A DNA stretch of 64,000 nucleotides from Nansenia antarctica (GCA_963989245.1 OZ022339.1:91611642-91675641), one strand, 5' to 3'. Positions 18,874-29,644 are shown, counted from the stretch's first letter. The notes: generated by a model not told the origin, from the letters alone. A program made the numbers and translations.

Positions 18874-19149
18874 CATGATTGATTAATATGTTACATGATT
18901 GAAAAATAAAAGAGATTGATTAATATGTTACATATTAATCAATCATATCAAAGTACATTTCTGTTGTATTGACTAAGAATAGGTAGAACTGCAAGTCCCA
19001 GAAGGCCTTGCGGCAAGACAGCATAGAAGTTGACAGTTTAGTTTGTTGGTTTTGAGAAATTACTAGGGGACAAGTAATTATATAATAATAATATATAAAT
19101 CTAAAATACGTAATTTCACATTCTCTTCCTTGTTTTTCATATTGTAGCC

Positions 19150-20013
19150 ATGTATAACAATAGCTCAAGAACGACAAGCAGGAAGCATGAGCAGAATGCG
19201 CGCAGCATGAAGGAGAAGTGGAGGGCCCGGTTGGAGGCCAAGGACTCTGAGTTTGAGGCCGAGAAGGCCAGCAGCGCTCTGGCAAAGGCGGAGTTGGAGG
19301 GAGCGAGGGAGGAGGTTGAGGAGGGCCAATGGAGAGAGAAAGGCCTCCTCCAAAAGCTCCACGATATGGAGCAAGAGAGGGACAGCCTCCTCCACAACAT
19401 CTCTGACCTGAAGAAGGAGAGGTGCCAGGCCCTCGCTGCCCAGCGAGAGACTGAGGGGAGCCTGGCCGGGGTCAGGGCGACCCTCCTGGAGACCGCCAAC
19501 GCCACCAGGGAGGCAGAGGACCAGATCAAGGCCCTGCAGAGAGAGGCCCTGGAGGACAAAGAGGCAGCGGAGGAGGCTCTGGTCCTTTGCAGGGAGGAGG
19601 TGAAAGAAGGCAGAGTGAGAGAGAGCGACCTGCAGAGAGAGGCCTTGGAGGACAAGCTGGCGGCAGCTGAGAAGGCTCTGGTGCTTGACAGGGAGGTGGA
19701 GAAAAGTAGACTGAGAGAGAGCGACCTCCAACAAAAAGTCCACGTCATGGAGCAGGAGGAGAGGAGCCAGGCCGACGTCAGGGCCCTGGAGAGTGAGGCA
19801 GCTGAGGCTCTGGTCCTCACCAGAGCTGCTGCCCTGCTGGACCTGGAGAAGAGCAGGGATGAGGCCTGCACGAAGCTCCAGGAGGACAGAGACCGGTGGG
19901 GGAAGGAGAAGGCCTCCCTCACAGCCGCCCACCGGCGCACCTATAAATGTTTAGGGTTAGGGTTAGGGTTAGGCCTATTTAGTGTTGGGATAGCATATTT
20001 ATTCCGTGTTTGA
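19150..20013 (+). CDS. Unrecognised 287-residue coiled-coil protein with C-terminal membrane anchor
   Basis: I do not recognise this family. The ATG at 19150 sits 2 nt after an acceptor (ATTGTAG) in a good context (GCCATGT). The frame runs 287 codons to TGA at 20011. Residues 1-25 are basic and polar. Residues 25 to about 260 are rich in Glu, Lys, Leu, Ala and Arg with heptad-like spacing and no Pro-rich breaks, so a long coiled coil is predicted. Two near-identical units of about 33 residues (LQREALEDK to RESDL) start near residues 129 and 161. The last 21 residues, from Cys 267 to the end, form a hydrophobic segment with alternating Leu-Gly, ending Phe-Arg-Val, which suggests a tail-anchored protein facing the cytosol. 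There is no signal peptide. GC content is much higher than its surroundings, and minus-strand frames across it are shadows. Expression is inferred from promoter, splice sites and poly(A) signal. Confidence 0.75.
   Translation: MYNNSSRTTSRKHEQNARSMKEKWRARLEAKDSEFEAEKASSALAKAELEGAREEVEEGQWREKGLLQKLHDMEQERDSLLHNISDLKKERCQALAAQRETEGSLAGVRATLLETANATREAEDQIKALQREALEDKEAAEEALVLCREEVKEGRVRESDLQREALEDKLAAAEKALVLDREVEKSRLRESDLQQKVHVMEQEERSQADVRALESEAAEALVLTRAAALLDLEKSRDEACTKLQEDRDRWGKEKASLTAAHRRTYKCLGLGLGLGLFSVGIAYLFRV
19951..19973 (+). repeat. In-frame telomere-type (TTAGGG) repeat encoding the membrane tail
   Basis: Nearly four TTAGGG hexamers run in frame inside the coding exon, giving alternating Leu-Gly in the hydrophobic tail. 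The last hexamer changes to TTAGGC. Confidence 0.95.
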
Positions 20014-20080
20014 AAAGAAGAAAAAAAGAATACTATAAAAGAATATAGTATTTCTTTAATTAATAAGTTCTTTAAGAAAA

Positions 20081-20086
20081 AATAAA
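20081..20086 (+). terminator. Poly(A) signal AATAAA of the coiled-coil gene
   Basis: A canonical AATAAA lies 68 nt after the stop, followed by GTGAGACTTTGTGATTTC, a GT/T-rich downstream element. This gives a compact complete transcription unit. Confidence 0.75.
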
Positions 20087-20099
20087 ATATGTGAGACTT

Positions 20100-20524
20100 T
20101 GTGATTTCATTACAAAAGTCAGTAATTAAGGTGCTTGCTGTAGGCAAAGTCAACCAGGACTATATACACGTGTCCGACAGGTCTAAGAGCACCACTGAGA
20201 CATGGAAACGGGCAGCCCTTTCTCTGACAAGACAAGACCACTTGAAAATATGAAAAACACAAAACCTGTTTGCCATTTCTACAGATTTAACAATACACAG
20301 ATATCTTACATCAAAATGTTCATCTCTTCACACTGTCACTCCACATCTGAATATCTGTTCTGGCCGTTTGACGTTTGTTTGTTGGCTAGCTAACACAGTG
20401 GCTTTGACACCCAGTTACTACGGTAACGGTCTGTGGTCTAACAGAGGGATGGGCAACTTGCATGGTGGTAGGGGCCACATAAGGTATGTACTGGTGTAAC
20501 AGAGTTAAACATATACTGTATGTA
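20100..20524. other. Intergenic DNA
   Basis: Nothing coding. A GGGATGGGCAACTTGCATGG stretch near 20446-20480 resembles the end of a common hAT-type fish repeat but is too short to call. Confidence 0.5.
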
Positions 20525-20860
20525 CAGTTAGGTCGATATATATTTGGACACAGACAGAATTTTTAATTTTAGCTGTTTACCAAAACATCTTCAAGTTACA
20601 GTTATATAATGAACATGGGCTTAAAGTGCAGACTCTCAGCTTTAGGGTAAGGGTATTCACATCCAAATTGAAGGAAGGGTTTAGGAATTACAGCTCTGTA
20701 GCTCCCTCTTTTTCAAGGGACCAAAAGTAATTGGACAAATGACTCAAAAGCTGTTTCGTGGGCCATTGTGGACTATTCCTTCATTATTTGTTAATCAATT
20801 AAGCAGGTAAAAGGTCTGAGTTGATTCCAAGTGTGGCATTTGCATTTGGAAGCTGTTCAC
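20525..20860. mobile_element. Tc1/mariner-like element fragment
   Basis: Starts after TA with CAGTTAGGTCGATATATATT and continues with AAAGTGCAGACTCTCAGCTT and GACCAAAAGTAATTGGACAA, typical of a fish Tc1-like family. It is truncated before the transposase. A second, very similar copy lies at 40666-41010. Confidence 0.85.
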
Positions 20861-22062
20861 AGGTCAAGTACTTGCTCTAGGTCAGAGTGTTCTATGAAGA
20901 AGAGTGGTACCAATGAAGGGGTCAACTTTCTATTGGCCCAAACACCATAGTTCCTTTACAAGATACCAACAGAGCATGTTGCCTGACAACTGGTTGTTAG
21001 TCCAATAAAAAGTAAATATTGGGTTAATCAGGACAGTATAACCAGGAAGCTATGTGGAACTATTTGAAGCTCATTGGCGCCACTCTTCTAACATACCACT
21101 CTGCTCAAGGCTACTTGGTTGCTGTTTTTCTGTTCAACCAGTTCTGCGTAATCTATTTCTATACCCACTCACATCGCTCTACTCGATAGCTATTGCTAAC
21201 TATTAACTGTTGACAGATATCATGTCTACCTCCCTCTACCCATCTATTTCTATGCTCTGTCTTTCTGTCACTTATCCCATGCCCCAGACACTCAAAGACG
21301 CTTTACAAACTGAAAAGATAGAGTAGTAAAATAAAAAGAAACCAAAAAATAAATAAAAGACTGTAAGACGTAAGACTGCAGGCTTGTGCTATATCGTGAC
21401 GTTATGACGATGAGCTGCCAGTTGTCAGTTGTGCTAAAAAAATATTTCAGACATACTTCCTAGCGCCACGACCAGCACCCTTGTTTGCGCTATAAAGCTG
21501 TTTTTTTACGCTGTTAAAAGATAGCCCATAATGACTGTCTTGGCCTGCTCTTAAGCACAAATTACATTTCATGATCCGAGATCAAAGACTGCTGTCATAC
21601 AGTACATTGGCCTAACCTGCATACGCGTGTCTCCTCTCACCTATCCAATCCATAAAATGAAACAAGCTATTTATATACAGTATAATGACTCTTATCCTCC
21701 AATTACCCCCTCTTACACACAGAAACACATACGGACACACACGCGACCACACACGGGGCTGAGCTTCTTCTTTCTTCTGCCAGTAAACCACTGGGTAAGC
21801 AGCCTTTTCTAAGGGTTCATTCTCAGTTCAACCTGTTTCTGGGAGCCTCACCAGAACTTCTGAAAGGATACCAGCATCTCATCTCATGTTCTCCCAATTC
21901 ATCCAGACACAGACCAGCCATCACCATCAATGCTCTTTTGTCTTATTTTTCTCACTGCCAATGTCTCCAAAGTTTCTATGGCAGCATCAGCAGACCATAG
22001 GTATATTGACATTTCCACAGCAGATCTCTGTAATGCTACAATGACCTCCTGGGCTGAAGACA

Positions 22063-22064
<2 letters not shown>

Positions 22065-22108
<44 letters not shown>
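22065..22108. repeat. (AC)22 microsatellite
   Basis: Pure AC array. Confidence 0.96.
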
Positions 22109-22112
<4 letters not shown>

Positions 22113-23497
22113 CAGGGCAGCTGTGCTTTCCCTAACAGACCCAACAACCCAGGGTCAGGGAGCACACGACTCTTGGCTACATTGCCTGACCCTCATCCAT
22201 CCCAGAATAACCTGTGGTGGGCTTCTCTATGCAGGCATCACATTCTAGGCATGTATTTAGAACCCTACAGCAATTAGACTCATTCACCAGCACTCATTCA
22301 CCCACTGCCACTTACTCTAAAAGCCTTGATGCACATTCCAATGCCCTGCTCAAACACACAGACAACAGTCAGTCGTCACCCTCGCTGCCTTGTAGCTTTG
22401 TGTGTAGCACTCAGGCCTTACTCTCACTGGTGACAAAGACAGTCTGTGCTGTATCTGTTCTGCTCTATGGCAGATATCACAACATTGTGATGAGGTAGCC
22501 CTGCCTGTGAAGCCCAGATACAGGCCTCATACCATGAGGATAGATACAGGCCTCATACCATGAGGACGTCTTCTTGGTATAGCAGTTTACGTCCGGAGAG
22601 AGAGTCCAAGAGAGACTTCCCTAGTTCCAAACCATCCGGTTACAACAGCTGTTGAGCCAATAAGGAGACAGGGCAGACAAAACATAGAAAGCATTGCAGT
22701 CCTACGCTGGAATAACTCTGCGGTCATAGAATATCAACTAGAGGATATGCTGTTATATTTAATATATCTAAAACCATTTTATTGTCTGACAAACTATAGT
22801 TAAGCATCTCCCAATCTACAGTATGCCTCTGCTTTACTCATTTGTAAAGTGAAGAAGCCATTTCTTTTTGCTTCCAGCTTCCACTACCCTAGTGATTGTT
22901 CATGTTCATGCGTAGTCATGATCAATTGGAACATCATGTTTGGTGCAGAAATGTCATCTCATCTCTGGCGATAACTGATGGTGAATTGTGACCATGTCCT
23001 GTTACTATAGAAACCCCCTTTGCACCACGATGCTGTTCTTTGAGATTAACATAGCTTGTTCCATATTTGCCCTGAGGATGTTATTCATTTCTCCTGAGGG
23101 TGTTGGAGCATGATTCATATTCAGGACGTGCATGCTAAAAATATGCCATGAATAAATCTGGATTCATGGCATGAGGCGAGGAAATAGTGTGGTTGTTGCA
23201 TAGTATCAATCCATTGTATCAAATTACCAGGCATTTTTGATTTGAGAATAGATCCTTCCAGAGAAATGACATGAGATTCATCCTGGCTCTGTTTTTAAGT
23301 CCTAGACAAACAGCTGAACTTGGTGTTTGCTTTCAAAGGCAGCCACAGTCTGGCCTGATATCTTGATCCCACGTCTGACGAGATGAATGAAGAGGATGAA
23401 TGAAGGAGCTCAGGCAATGAGGCAGACAGAAGATGCCAGACATTAACCCTCCCCCACGATTCCTCTTTCCCATAGCCTATTGCATGGCATAGTCATC

Positions 23498-23524
23498 TAG
23501 ATAGATAGATAGATAGATAGATAG
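23498..23524. repeat. (GATA)n microsatellite
   Basis: About six to seven GATA units. Confidence 0.95.
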
Positions 23525-24892
23525 CTATTCATGGCATTGTGCTCATGAATAGCTGTCCCCATCTGTAGACCTACACCATTGTCATTCAGGTATCCTCCAT
23601 ATACTGACTTCATTAAGTCAGACTCCTCAATAATGAGCCATACGTATATCGTTGAACTATAACTGTTTGGTTTGCATTTCCAAATGGCAGCTGCACGAGA
23701 TGAGGAAACTATATGTGTCCGCCATGTGTCGCCTCTAAATATATAGTGGTTTGATGTAATTGCCATCTTGCTATCTCGTACAGTACAAAGTTAAACAACT
23801 GTCTTCTAATTACTGAGTTATTATCATAATCTCTCCTGACACTCAAGTATTACTATGGAATGATCCGTTTTGCTGGTAGTCAAAGGACTTGGCATATACA
23901 GTCTGGGCATGAGACTCTCCTAGCTAAAAATGCAGTCTGATATTATAGCACCATTAACAGTGAGACTAGAAACTAGATACTTGACTAAAGTAAGCCACTG
24001 CATCCCGTGAGGATTGGTTGAAAGTGCAGCTACCACTAGGGGGAGCTACACAGTTCTGCTAGGCCTCAACACCAAACACCTGGAAGCACCAGTGAATACT
24101 GATTATTGAAACTCTGGGCTGCTTTGGCATAATCAAAGTTACTTTTCAAACAGATTCCACTGGGCTTCATCAGTACGTTCCTGAGTTGTCATGGAAGTAT
24201 ACGTCAACCTACAATGCCCTCCCATTGCAGTACATGGCCAAAGATTAAAAGGGTTAAAACACTGCTCTCGACAGAGAAGATTACCAGCTTTTGTCCGTTC
24301 AAGTTCATCCCTTTGTCGCTACCGCCATTACTCAAGGATGACGACATACAGCGTTTCTCTCGCCTCTCCTTTGTCCCGGGCCGGGCTTTGCCATGGTTGC
24401 ATTTCTGGTGTGGACATTAGTTAGCTCACAGGAAGGGCTTAGGCCTGTCACCTCGGCCAATTCTAGCCTTGTCAGCTGGGATTTAGTGAAACACTCATTC
24501 AGCGAATGTGAATGAAGCTGTGGTCTAGGCTGGTGTGGAGCCTGCGTACGGAGGTGAAAGAGTGACAGACCAACGTGCAGGCGCATGACGGAGCGCCACA
24601 GGAATCTTTTCAAAGCGCAATCATTCATAAAGAAGTGTGTGGTGCCAGTTTTTCATTTATCTGCCCCCTATATCTGCTTAATCAACAGGCAACTGTTTTT
24701 TAAAAGATACAGTATCTCTCCTTTTGATGGTGCATACTGTTTGAGTTGCAGATAACTGCTACATTGCTTTGTATGACATGTAGGCCTACTGTAGGTGAAC
24801 TTTCAATGGGTATTATTTTAGATCTATCTCATGAATAAATTACCCACAAAAACGAATATTGTTTTCAGTTGGCTCAATCATTTCCCATGCAA

Positions 24893-24984
24893 TTCTTCCA
24901 CAGGTCGTTGCTGCGAGAACATGTTCTCAGTCAACTTACCTGGTAAAATCTATCTAGGTAGATAGATAGATAGATAGATATATC

Positions 24985-25031
<47 letters not shown>

Positions 25032-25050
25032 TTTACCAGGTAAATTGACT
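24893..25050. repeat. (GATA)n array bounded by inverted LINE-tail-like ends
   Basis: CAGTCAACTTACCTGGTAAA on the left and TTTTACCAGGTAAATTGACT on the right are inverted copies around GATA repeats at 24958-25031. ATGTTCTCAGTCAACTTACC is a familiar teleost LINE 3' end, so two tails in opposite orientation, or a foldback unit, meet here. Confidence 0.8.
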
Positions 25051-25315
25051 ATACACTCACCGGACACTTTATTTGGTACACTACACCTTTACAACTGCAC
25101 CTCTCAACTAACGCAAATATCTAATCAGCCAATCATGTGCCAGCAACTCAATGCATTTAGGCATGTAGACATCGTCAAGACGATCTGCTGAAGTTCAAAC
25201 CAAGCAGAATGGGAAAGAAAGGTGATTTAAGTGACTTTGAACATGGTATGGGTGTTGGGATTTTCCCGCACAACTATCTCTAGGGGTAACAGAGAATGGT
25301 CAGAAAAAAGAAAAT
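25051..25315 (+). mobile_element. Tc1/mariner-like transposon, 5' part
   Basis: It starts TACACTCACCGGACACTTTA and continues with ATCTAATCAGCCAATCATGT, the well-known start of a fish Tc1-like family. In two broken frames it encodes MGKKGDLSDFEHGM, then GFSRTTISR-NREWSEK, the N-terminal helix-turn-helix of that transposase. It is cut off near 25315, where LINE-like sequence begins. Non-functional. Confidence 0.9.
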
Positions 25316-25317
25316 AT

Positions 25318-25695
25318 CCAGTGAGCCTTAACCTTTATTTGTATAGCACTTTTCCTGCCAACTTTGGGCATCAAACGTATATCCTCAAAGATACATGTAT
25401 GCGTATATCCGCTGTACATACCTTATGTTTTGTTGTATTGTTCTTCCCATGATCGATGTATGTTTATCTTGTAGATAGTACTAGTTATTTGTCTGTATTA
25501 TCTTGTAGATAGTACTAGTTTTTTTTGTCTGTCTTACATGTAACGATGAATTGAGAATCAAGGACCCCAATTGAAATAAGCCAGTGGCTTTCTTGGGTTT
25601 TTATCCTGTTAGTTGACCTTGTATGTAATATGTACTTTCATGTACCTACTTCTGCAAATCTTCTAATAAAGTTTTCAATCAATCAATCAATAGAT
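25318..25695 (+). mobile_element. LINE-like 3' end with (ATCA)n tail
   Basis: Starts near TTTATTTGTATAGCACTTTT, contains a short duplication (CTTGTAGATAGTACTAGTT twice) and ends AATAAAGTTTTCAATCAATC with a short tandem tail, the normal 3' signature of L2/CR1-type LINEs in fish. The AATAAA is the element's own signal. Confidence 0.7.
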
Positions 25696-25699
25696 AGGC

Positions 25700-26243
25700 C
25701 TATATAATGTTTTCCGAATAGCCCCGGATCTCCGGATCCTGGCGGGGGGGGGGTAATGTTTAAAAAATATAAATGCCAAAAAAAATGTAAAATATAAAAA
25801 ATATCTATCGCATCGCCATCGATTTAGCGTATCGCAGTCGATTTAGCGCAAGCTACCACCCGTCAATCAAAAACTCCGCTCTGTGCGTCTGTGTTCGTGA
25901 TCAGCCTCAGCAGCAGCCAATCGAGGCAGACGATGAATGGGGCTTGCTTTACTAAGAATCCCGATCCGGAAAACGCTAGAATGACGCGCCGGGTTTTGAC
26001 ACGGTCTTTTTTTAAAACCACCTCTACTTTAAAGCACTGAAAAACATACCACAGATAGGCAGCTGATGACCAGAAAGAACAGCGAGGACCCCGACGCGTA
26101 CTCCCGTCAGTGTTAGAGAGTGAAAGGATGGAGGACCAACACATTAATTTGGGACATTTGGAATAAGGGGGGGGCCGGGAGCAAGTTTTGTTTAGACTAG
26201 TTTTGTGGATCCGATTGTTTTTTTTGATCAGGTCCATGTCAAA
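25700..26243 (+). promoter_or_regulatory. GC-rich 5' flank and 5'UTR of nhs
   Basis: CpG-containing sequence (CGATTTAGCG, GACGCGCCGGGT, CCCCGACGCG) and a G run near 25744-25751 precede the nhs start codon. No TATA box is evident, which fits a CpG-type promoter. An in-frame stop TAG at 26193-26195 closes the frame upstream of the ATG. The exact start of transcription is not visible. Confidence 0.55.
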
Positions 26244-26523
26244 ATGCCATTTATCAAACGGATCGTGGAACCTCAGTTACTGTGCCGACATTCAATCCCG
26301 AACGAAGAAGGTTTGCTTTTCGAGGATCTGTGTTCGATCAACAATGTGGCTCTTTCCCGAACCCTGCGGCAGCTCTCGGACCTGGCCAAGCACGCCTGCT
26401 CCTTATTCCAGGAGCTGGAGAGCGACATCGTGTCTACGAACCAGCGGGTTTGGGGACTTCAGAATAAAATAGGCAAACTCCAACAGACTACCTCTGAGTT
26501 AGACCCTAAACGGGAGGCAGTGC
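26244..26523 (+). CDS. nhs: nhs: Nance-Horan syndrome protein, first coding exon
   Basis: ATG at 26244 starts MPFIKRIVEPQLLCRHS, followed by LCSINNVALSRTLRQLSDL, AKHACSLFQELESDI and DPKREAVR. Mammalian NHS exon 1 begins MPF-KRIVEPQ-LCR and contains LRQLSD-A-HACSLFQELESDI and LDPK-EAVR, so recognition is strong. This exon encodes the N-terminal WAVE-homology-like region involved in actin regulation and cell contacts. The fish exon is shorter because it lacks the long Pro/Ala-rich insert of mammals. The donor is TGC|GTGAGT at 26524, phase 1. The open frame continues upstream to a GTG at 26205, but the ATG matches the conserved start. Next exons are outside the window. nhsa versus nhsb cannot be decided. 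Confidence 0.93.
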
Positions 26524-26984
26524 GTGAGTACTCAGTTTTACATTCCTTCTAGCCATAGTGCATTGCCCATGTGTGCGCTTTGCTGCGTGGCCCATAATCT
26601 GTTGACTCGAAATCTTTGATTACTTCATTTGCCCTGCTATCATAGTTAGAAGCGATGCATATTAAGACGCGTGGTATGGTGCCACAGAACAATGTCACAT
26701 GTCATTTAATCCAGAACCTTCTACATTGTCCATCAATTACAACTTGTGCCTATGCTTTTGGCGTAGGGTATTGGTGGGTCACACTGTCTACATGCAGTAT
26801 GTATATATAGTTGTCGCCGTTAGCGACATGTTGATGTTGTCTTCAGAGATCTTCTATGAGCTGGAGTTCATGGGGAGAGGGGCGTGTGTTGGCTGTAGTG
26901 GGACCCTCAGCACACTGTGTGAGTGCTCTTGTTGGAGACCCATCAAACATTATTGCCGGTGACCACCCATTAGACAATTTCCTT

Positions 26985-27142
26985 ACAGCTCTGAACTGTT
27001 TAAAATGATTATTTTTGAAAGAAAAGCACTGTTTTTTTTCAATGAAGATAACATTAAATTAATCAGAAATACACTCTATACATTGTTAATGTGGAAAATG
27101 AAATCCTCTGGGTGACCCCAGACTTTTGAACGGTAGTGTATA
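26985..27142 (-). mobile_element. Tc1/mariner-like element end
   Basis: Ends GACTTTTGAACGGTAGTGTA next to TA. The reverse strand reads TACACTACCGTTCAAAAGTC, a very common fish Tc1-like terminus. About 150 bp of internal sequence remains. Confidence 0.85.
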
Positions 27143-27591
27143 TACATGCTAAATAATGACATGTACTATGACGCTAACGTGCGTAGCCGTTAGTAGCCGG
27201 CGGTAAACACTGGTGATACCTGCAACCTCTGTGCCTCTGATCTGCTCGTTTCTTTATTTTCATTTTCATAATACGATTGCATTGGAATAGAGTGAGGCAT
27301 TAGACTATAGTCTATTGTTTTAGTGTAGACTATTGACTTATTTTGAAATATTATTTGCAATTTACGCTTGTGAACTGAAATACAGATGAATGAATACAGC
27401 AGTCCAACCAGCTGGAGGCTATAATAACGCATCTTATTAAACAGTAGTAGGCTATTGATGTTATTCAAGTGAAAGAAGCTGTAAAATCCATCTAACATTC
27501 CAATGAGGGAGGAACCAATCATTACCCTGATACTAGCACAGCGTGTTATCGTTGGTGTTTTAATCCCAGTGCCCTGTGGTTTATAGGGGTG

Positions 27592-27593
<2 letters not shown>

Positions 27594-27643
<50 letters not shown>
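27594..27643. repeat. (TG)25 microsatellite
   Basis: Pure TG array followed by imperfect TGCATGCATG and TGTACATGCATGC segments to 27685. Confidence 0.96.
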
Positions 27644-27645
<2 letters not shown>

Positions 27646-28708
27646 ATGTGTGCGTATGCATGCATGTATGTGTACATGCATGCCTGTGTCTGATACTCTA
27701 CCCTACAATTTGACTCCATCAAGTACCCCATCTGCCCTGGCCATACAAAGAAGAGAAGAGTGTATTCTACCATTCTTAGCTGACATGTCTCAGCCTGTCT
27801 GGGGCTTCCTCCCTTCCTGCTCCTGGTGGTCTCAGAGTGGTTGAGCTCACCTGAGGGGATACATCAACTCCCCTCATAAAGACTCAACCCCCTAGGCTCT
27901 TGTTTACCTTCCCCAAATATCACCCATTGTAAAACAAAAACAAAAGAAAAAGAAAAAAGCCATTCTCAAGAGACAATTTGCTGTACATTTAATACCACAT
28001 TGAACTTGACACACTGTGTTTTACGTTAGCCTACATGAGTTACAACACAGTAATACACACACACACGCAGTTGTAACCATCCCTATGCCATTAGGCAGGC
28101 AGGCCTAACTCTTCCAAGAGCTTGTGATGACTAACAACTTAAAAGACATGAATTCATCTCACTTGATACTGTCCGAAGGGATCATCTGAACGTTATTTGA
28201 TTTGATCCTTTAGGCTATATCCAGAAACCCTTTCCTGGGGAATATTTAGACCTAATTGCTCTTAATTGTTCTTTTTTTATATGAATGGTAGTCTGAGGCG
28301 TCCTTAAACAACAGAGCACACACTCATCTGAATGACAATTTGTGTAAATGAGAGCCCTGAAAGCATGCTGGCTGGGGGGGTGGGGGTTGGTGTTTATGAC
28401 GTGGCTGTGATGTGGATGAGGATGACTGTCCCTGAAGGACCACTAGAGCTGTTTGTGACCATGCAGAAACAGTGATCAACAGATTGGCTAAATCTCACTG
28501 TGGATCTGCTTGTTTGTATGCAGTTTGTTTTTATGTTAGGTCAGGTCGCCAATCCCACCACAACCTCTCTGGTGTAATATAGTGCCATGGAACTACGATA
28601 GCAGCAGTGTAGCCAAGCCTTTTTCTCTACGAGGGGAATGGTTGTAAAAATGTTTGATGCTGGGCATGACGCTGACACAATTAGGTCAAACGCTGTTTGC
28701 AGAAAATG

Positions 28709-28808
<100 letters not shown>

Positions 28809-29073
28809 TTCACTCTCACTCTCCCTCCATCTCTTTAGTTAGAGCTGTCCATTATTGTTAGTCGGAGTGTGAGAAAAGAAGAGTTTGGTCTCTGTAATGA
28901 CTACAGTGCCTACCCTTAAAGGAAACACTAAACGTTGCAGTTGAGCTTTGCTAAAGGATCAACATGTGACTGATGTTGTTGTTCAAATTGCTCTCTGTGG
29001 AAACAATGGGATTTCAGTGGATTTCCCTATAAGGTCTTTGGTTTTCTCTTAATCCCTTTGCCACTACACACAT

Positions 29074-29077
<4 letters not shown>

Positions 29078-29122
<45 letters not shown>
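29078..29122. repeat. (CA)22 microsatellite
   Basis: Pure CA array. Confidence 0.96.
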
Positions 29123-29124
<2 letters not shown>

Positions 29125-29644
29125 AAAATGAGGTGCCTGTCCCGGATCCCACTCTCCTGTGTTTGGTGTTTGGGCAGCTCACTTCCTGCAACACTCCATC
29201 AGCATTGTGTGTATGACTTCCATCAACCCCCCACCCCCCAAGCGGGCCAGATCAGACACTTGCTGCTGTCTGGTGTTTACTTTGATAAAGCAAGTCCTCT
29301 GTCTGGAGCATATCAACGGTGTGTGTGTGTGGTTAGGGTTACACCGGAAGAGAAGAAGAGTGCGTAGAGGCGGCCTTAGTGGATGTGAGTAACCCTCCTC
29401 TGGCATGCATCTCAGAGAGCACGTGGCTGGCATTGTGCCACATTCCTTCTCCGTACAGCCCAGACCAGACACTGGGCTCGGAAATACTGAATGGAGAAGA
29501 TACCATAGGGATGTTTGTGTCTGCTGAGAGGAAAACCGGTTCTGAGTGCACAACAAACAATCCACCCCAGCTCTCCTCCCTCCCTGCAACATGATGTCCT
29601 CTCCTCTCCCTGCTGGTTTTGGATGGAGGGGAAATTCCAAAGCA

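Larger units (their letters stand above)
17908..19147 (+). other. Predicted 5' intron of the coiled-coil gene
   Basis: It runs from GTAAGC to ATTGTAG. It holds (TG)n and G runs near 17976-18004, a duplicated acceptor-containing segment (18289-18374, matched by 19062-19149), an optional exon at 18373-18458, and an array of about 21-bp units (TTACATGATTAACTTTATAG type) at 18751-18873. Confidence 0.55.
20861..24890. other. Intergenic DNA upstream of nhs
   Basis: No gene supported. It contains a short interspersed-repeat-like stretch near 21290-21370 (CTCAAAGACGCTTTACAAAC), (AC)n at 22065-22108, a duplicated 30-bp CAGGCCTCATACCATGAGGA segment near 22523-22565, and (GATA)n at 23498-23524. The rest is unique-looking. 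Confidence 0.6.

Noticed and set aside
19137..19940. Minus-strand frames of 255-267 codons opposite the coiled-coil gene
   Set aside because: They arise because the GC-rich coding exon has few stops on the other strand. They are rich in Ser/Leu/Arg, have no splice or promoter support, and mirror the plus-strand coiled coil.
23498..25031. CRISPR-like or operon-like repeats
   Set aside because: Repeats are GATA microsatellites and transposon pieces in eukaryotic DNA; there are no spacers or cas genes.
26205..26243. N-terminal extension of the nhs exon
   Set aside because: The upstream start is a GTG. The ATG at 26244 matches the conserved MPF start of NHS.
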